Program-made: the position numbers and the translations under genes
The notes under the pieces: model-generated
What the model was told of the DNA's origin: nothing
The model's database searches: none
The model's input: the letters and a program-made list of their open reading frames with translations, nothing else
Shown: positions 60,430 to 64,000 of the stretch, piece by piece
Numbering within the stretch: position 1 is the stretch's first letter
Layout of the letters: every line of letters begins with the position of its first letter
Source of the DNA: Halichoerus grypus
Taxonomy: Eukaryota; Chordata; Mammalia; Carnivora; Phocidae
Assembly: GCF_964656455.1 (NCBI RefSeq)
Contig: NC_135722.1
Coordinates: forward strand, 48,068,628-48,132,627
DNA: 64,000 nucleotides
Reading direction: 5' to 3'

Positions 60430-60600
60430 GCCTGGGGCGAGACATGTTTGCAAACTGGTGGCCTTCTCAAAATGGTCTACAGAGAGGTTTTGTAGTTTGT
60501 CATAAGAGCAATGGGGAGCCAATGAAGTGTCTGAAGCAAGAGAGTGACATGCTTTTTATGTGGATTATGATGGCTGTGGAATAGGTAATGAGCTAGAAAG
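60430..60600 (-). repeat. L2 LINE fragment, reverse
   Basis: GCAATGGGGAGCCAATGAAG, then AAGCAAGAGAGTGACATGCT is L2 inner sequence in reverse orientation. Confidence 0.6.
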
Positions 60601-62470
60601 GAGATAAGGAAGTGACTTAGACTTAATATAAAGATGGACATAGGCAGCCTCTCTCGATCCCAATCAGAAACATTATTTGACATGTAGATAATTATTTACA
60701 ATTATTAATGATTAACCATGCTTGATCTATACTGAGATATTTAATAATGATGGTATAAAGCCATTATGATTAAAAAGATAGTTGAAAAACAAATTTCAAA
60801 TATACAATATTTCATCTTTGTCTTATTAAATTTTTTGTCTATGTTTTAACACATTTATGCAAATTAGTAAAATAGTACATGAGTATAATTGATAAAGAAG
60901 AAAATATACATATATTGGCAGTGAAGTCTCCATTCTTTTTTTTTTTTTTTTTTTAACTAATAGAAGTGCACTGTTACCAGTCTGGGTCCAGACAGGAGAG
61001 AGAAAAACATCCAGTAATTTGGACAGGGAAAGTTTAATATGAAGAATTATTTACTGTACCAAAGGACTGGAGTAACGAGGCAGTGGCCAGCAAGGAGGAA
61101 AGAGAACCTAAAGAACCCGGGAATAGTGGATAGAAGGAGCAGCATCTCCCCAGCGCTGAGCTAGAGCACCCAAGCACCCAAGGATGAGATCCTTCCTACC
61201 CTCAAGGAAGAGATCCGGACATTGTTGGAGAGGGCACAGCTGTCACTCACTGAATGACAGAGAAGTCGCCATGGTGCTGCACCAGCAGAACTTACTGGAA
61301 ATCCACCCTCTGGGACTTGCCGGGAATCTGCCATCCAGGCGCCAGGAAGAACCGTTCACGGGAAGGTGTAAACCAACCGAGGGGGTGCCAGGGGGAGCCG
61401 CTGGCCCCTGAGTGCTGGAGAGGCCCCCTGTGTAGGGGAGCCTGGTGATGAAGCGATGCTCTCACTGCAGCAACAGGGCACGAGGGAAGCTGCTCGTGCC
61501 GCTGCAGGCGCTGGGTGCTGGAGAAGCCTGGCCTCCTGGCGGGAGCCTGGCAACACCAGAACTAGGAAGACAAACCACTTCCTCCGGCGTTGTCTGCCCA
61601 GCGCCCTCTACTGACAGAGTTTAGCATTGCGTCACGTGGTAAAGGTAAACTATTTAAAGGTTCCAATTTACTTTTCCAGAGCAGGCAATGAAGGATGACT
61701 GTGGAGTTGAGAGGAAATAAATTTATAACTGGCACATGCAGTATTAAAGAGTTTTGGGCATCATCCTCAACGTATGTCTATTTGCTTACTTATAACTTAC
61801 ATGCAGAAAGTTCTAACAAATTACATATAATAAACATACACCAAAAAAAAAAAATCCCACAAAGATAATAGAAACAGAAATTCTGATATTTCATTCTTGC
61901 ACCTCAATGTACTCCAGCCAGTCAAACCTGTCAGGGGCCACAGCCAAACTACTTACCCTGCGGTACCTCTCTCAGCTTTGTAGCTCGCAGTGATCTCTGC
62001 ATACGTGCCATCCCTGTATGAATCCCGCTCCATACTGGGCCTTCAGTGTCACACGGGTGCACCTCACCCCCCCTAACAACTGCAGGGGCATATGTCACGC
62101 TATTCTATACTATTCCCCACCGGGCTGGATGAAAATTACGCTTGTCACAGACTTGCTAACGGCTGAGTCACTATTCTTTTTTCTTTGCAAAACTACTTTA
62201 TTGAGGTACACTTGACATGGAAAAACCTAAACAATTGAATGTATACAACTTGATAAGTTTGAAGATAAGTATATACCCACGAAACTATCACCCCAGTCTA
62301 CGCCACAAACATATCCATCATTACCAATGGTTCTTAAATACCATCAATATCTACCGTACACCATTCTTATTTATTATTCAGATAATAATGAGCCAGAGGC
62401 AGTACGTGGTTCCAAAATTTAAACTATGATGTCTGGGTCTTGTTTTTTAACTCACTTCCTCCAAGGATAC
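60601..62470. other. Non-coding, AT-rich then GC-richer
   Basis: 60660-60935 is AT-rich and ends in a 20-nt T run near 60935. 61180-61620 is GC-richer, and 61600-61740 (CGCCCTCTACTGACAGAG, then GAGAGGAAATAAATTTATAA) resembles an old repeat I cannot name. No exon was seen. Confidence 0.35.
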
Positions 62471-62487
62471 AAGGCAAGAGCACATTT

Positions 62488-62686
62488 TTTTTTTTTTTTT
62501 GATTTTTTTTTTATTTATTTGAGAGCGAGAGACAGAGATAGCGAGTGAGAACACTGAGCGGGGAGGAGAGGGAGAAGCAGGCTCCCCACTGAGCAGGGAG
62601 CCCGATGCGGGGCTCGATCCCAAGATCCCGGGATCATGACCTGAGCCGAAGGCAGCCGCTTAACCGACTGAGCCACCCAGGCGCCC
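62488..62686 (-). mobile_element. Can-SINE, reverse
   Basis: It has a long T tail and an inverted head ending GAGCCACCCAGGCGCC. The 17-bp perfect flanking repeat AAGGCAAGAGCACATTT is at 62471-62487 and 62687-62703. Confidence 0.97.
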
Positions 62687-62703
62687 AAGGCAAGAGCACA
62701 TTT

Positions 62704-64000
62704 AACAAAACGCATTTGTTGTTGCCAGTTTGAATGTTTGTCGTACAACTTCCTGATGAGTTTAAGGAAATACCCTGTCAATCCCAGTGCAGACACTCAG
62801 GGCAGCTATGCAGACCCAGCTGCCTTGTTGCAGTGACCCTTACCTCTTCTCCATCTCTGAGTGCTTACACAACACTTGTGTGAAACTCCTGTGACTCTCA
62901 GATTGTATGTGTTTGCGTTTCTTTAGGAAGGAAAAAGCCCACTTCCTTCGAGATCATTTATGTCAGAAGTCTAGAGATGGCTCCCCTGGGTAAAAATCTC
63001 ACAGCATGTCTCACACACACACATTTCCCAAACACTCAGAGATGGCATGTCGAGTCAGCTGGGATTTGGCCAAAGAGCCACACAACTGCTCACCATCTAG
63101 GCCCTCCTCAGGCTCATGGCGGACCTAGACCTGCAAAGAAAAGCAAGGTCTGGTGGGCCCTCTGCTCTCCTCACTCCATCCTGTCCCTACTACTCCTATG
63201 GGATTTATTTCCTGGAAAACACACTCACAAGCCAGTCACCCCAGCTCACCCATATAGCGGCTCTGGCATAGAGTGCTCGTTGCTCATTATTTTTTTTTTT
63301 TCCTTTCTGGTCACTTTCAGACCTGTCATACTCCTGGCAATGTTTGTAACTTAGAATCTTTCCAACCCTGGGTATTCAAATACCAGCCTATCTTTCAACT
63401 AAGCCCACTGTTTGTCTGAGGATACTTTGCTTAACCGAGTGGCCAATTGTTGACAAAACAGAGCTTAGCCTCATCTCAAATTTCCACTTCCATCTTCAGA
63501 ATCGATGAGCATTCTGGAAAGTGCATCGTTAATCCCATTACATCATCTTATTGAAGACGCTGGTGTGGTGTTTACAAAAGGAAATGCTTTCTTTCCCCAT
63601 AAAATCAATGATGACAGGCTAAGGGTCTGGGCAGGGAACGAGCAGTCTGGAGCTCCCGTCTAACACATAGCTCCCACACGGGGAGCCCAGAACTCAGGAG
63701 CTACTCTCAAAAGTAGGCCAGCATCACCACTGCATCGTGCATTAGGGGACTGCCATCAGACAGGCTGCCCAAAGCCACAGGGCCCTCTTGCACTGGCTGC
63801 GGGAGCTTGACCCTGGCTAGCCACATCCCTGGCCAATTAGCATAGATGGCAGAGTCTTGAAAGTGTAACCACTGCCCCAAATGACACACAGATAATACTT
63901 TACTTGTATTAAAGGTCTTAGGAACTGTTGAACTGTTAGTTTCCTCCCCCAACAAAGTACATGATATTCAACCATTAAGAAAATAGGAAATACATACCAC
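62704..64000. other. Non-coding sequence to window end
   Basis: No exon or certain repeat was seen. A T11-type run at about 63291-63301 and a short CA patch at 63011-63021 are the only low-complexity features. Confidence 0.35.

Larger units (their letters stand above)
14231..64000 (-). other. SYT9: SYT9 gene body, partial (3' coding exons and flanking introns)
   Basis: Three exons at 14231-14360, 16958-17129 and 18528-18648 read continuously on the minus strand as the C2B domain of synaptotagmin 9, a vesicle-membrane calcium sensor for regulated exocytosis. Introns are 1398 bp (A to B) and 2597 bp (B to C). To the right of exon A I looked by eye for C2A and linker exons (DPYVK-type and FDRFSRHD-type motifs) and found none, so 18649-64000 is inferred to be intronic, more than 45 kb of it. 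To the left, exon C ends at a splice donor, so the gene also continues below 14231 and probably past position 1. From established knowledge, human SYT9 is a long gene at 11p15.4 with large introns, which fits. The right-hand limit given is the window edge, not the gene start. Confidence 0.85.

Noticed and set aside
1727..62686. tRNA-like heads of the Can-SINEs as tRNA genes
   Set aside because: The heads are tRNA-derived but lack an intact cloverleaf and are attached to SINE bodies and A tails.
18649..64000. Upstream SYT9 exons (C2A, linker, transmembrane)
   Set aside because: Motif search by eye on the minus strand found none. A very short or diverged exon could still have been missed.

Overview
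This window is vertebrate nuclear DNA, almost certainly from an arctoid carnivoran (bear, seal or mustelid type). It holds at least 21 tRNA-derived carnivore SINEs (Can-SINE/SINEC) of the form with a GGGCGCCTGGGTGGCTC head, a CT-rich body and an AATAAATAAAATCTT-A(n) tail, plus two 5'-truncated copies of the carnivore L1 3' end. The SINE body differs from the dog SINEC_Cf and cat forms as I know them. There are no bacterial or phage genes, no operons and no CRISPR array.

The only protein-coding gene I can support is the 3' part of SYT9 (synaptotagmin 9) on the minus strand. Three consecutive internal exons encode almost the whole C2B domain: exon A 18528-18648, exon B 16958-17129 and exon C 14231-14360. 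All have consensus splice sites and compatible phases (0/1, 1/2, 2/0). Joined, they encode about 141 residues ending in the C-terminal WHxL motif. Exon C stops at a strong donor two codons short of the family's usual C-terminus (Lys-Arg-stop as I recall it). I could not find that terminal exon to the left, so the last intron probably runs past position 1. No C2A or N-terminal exon was found to the right, so 18649-64000 looks like part of one very large intron.

Layout. 1-14230 is the last SYT9 intron: unique sequence, L2 and MIR relics, three SINEs, an ERV-like solo LTR (about 6450-6868), a perfect 103-bp tandem duplication (11491-11695) and a poly(T) flanked by a 17-bp target-site duplication (4994-5040). 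14231-18648 is the C2B exon cluster with two short introns; one holds an L1 insertion with an 18-bp target-site duplication, the other a MIR and a 38-bp tandem duplication, and a (CT)n tract lies just inside exon B's donor. 18649-22250 is mostly unique, with a C/CA-rich degenerate tract and a MER5A transposon. 22250-28345, 30650-32430, 42620-46030 and 52210-56530 are old sense-oriented L1 sequence riddled with SINEs. Between them lie L2, MIR and LTR relics and apparently unique intronic DNA.

I see no undescribed gene system. The points most worth checking are the split C2B calcium site with its fifth ligand as Glu, the missing terminal exon, the (CT)n tract beside exon B, the near-tail-only retroposition scar, the young tandem duplication, and two non-repetitive islands that may be regulatory.
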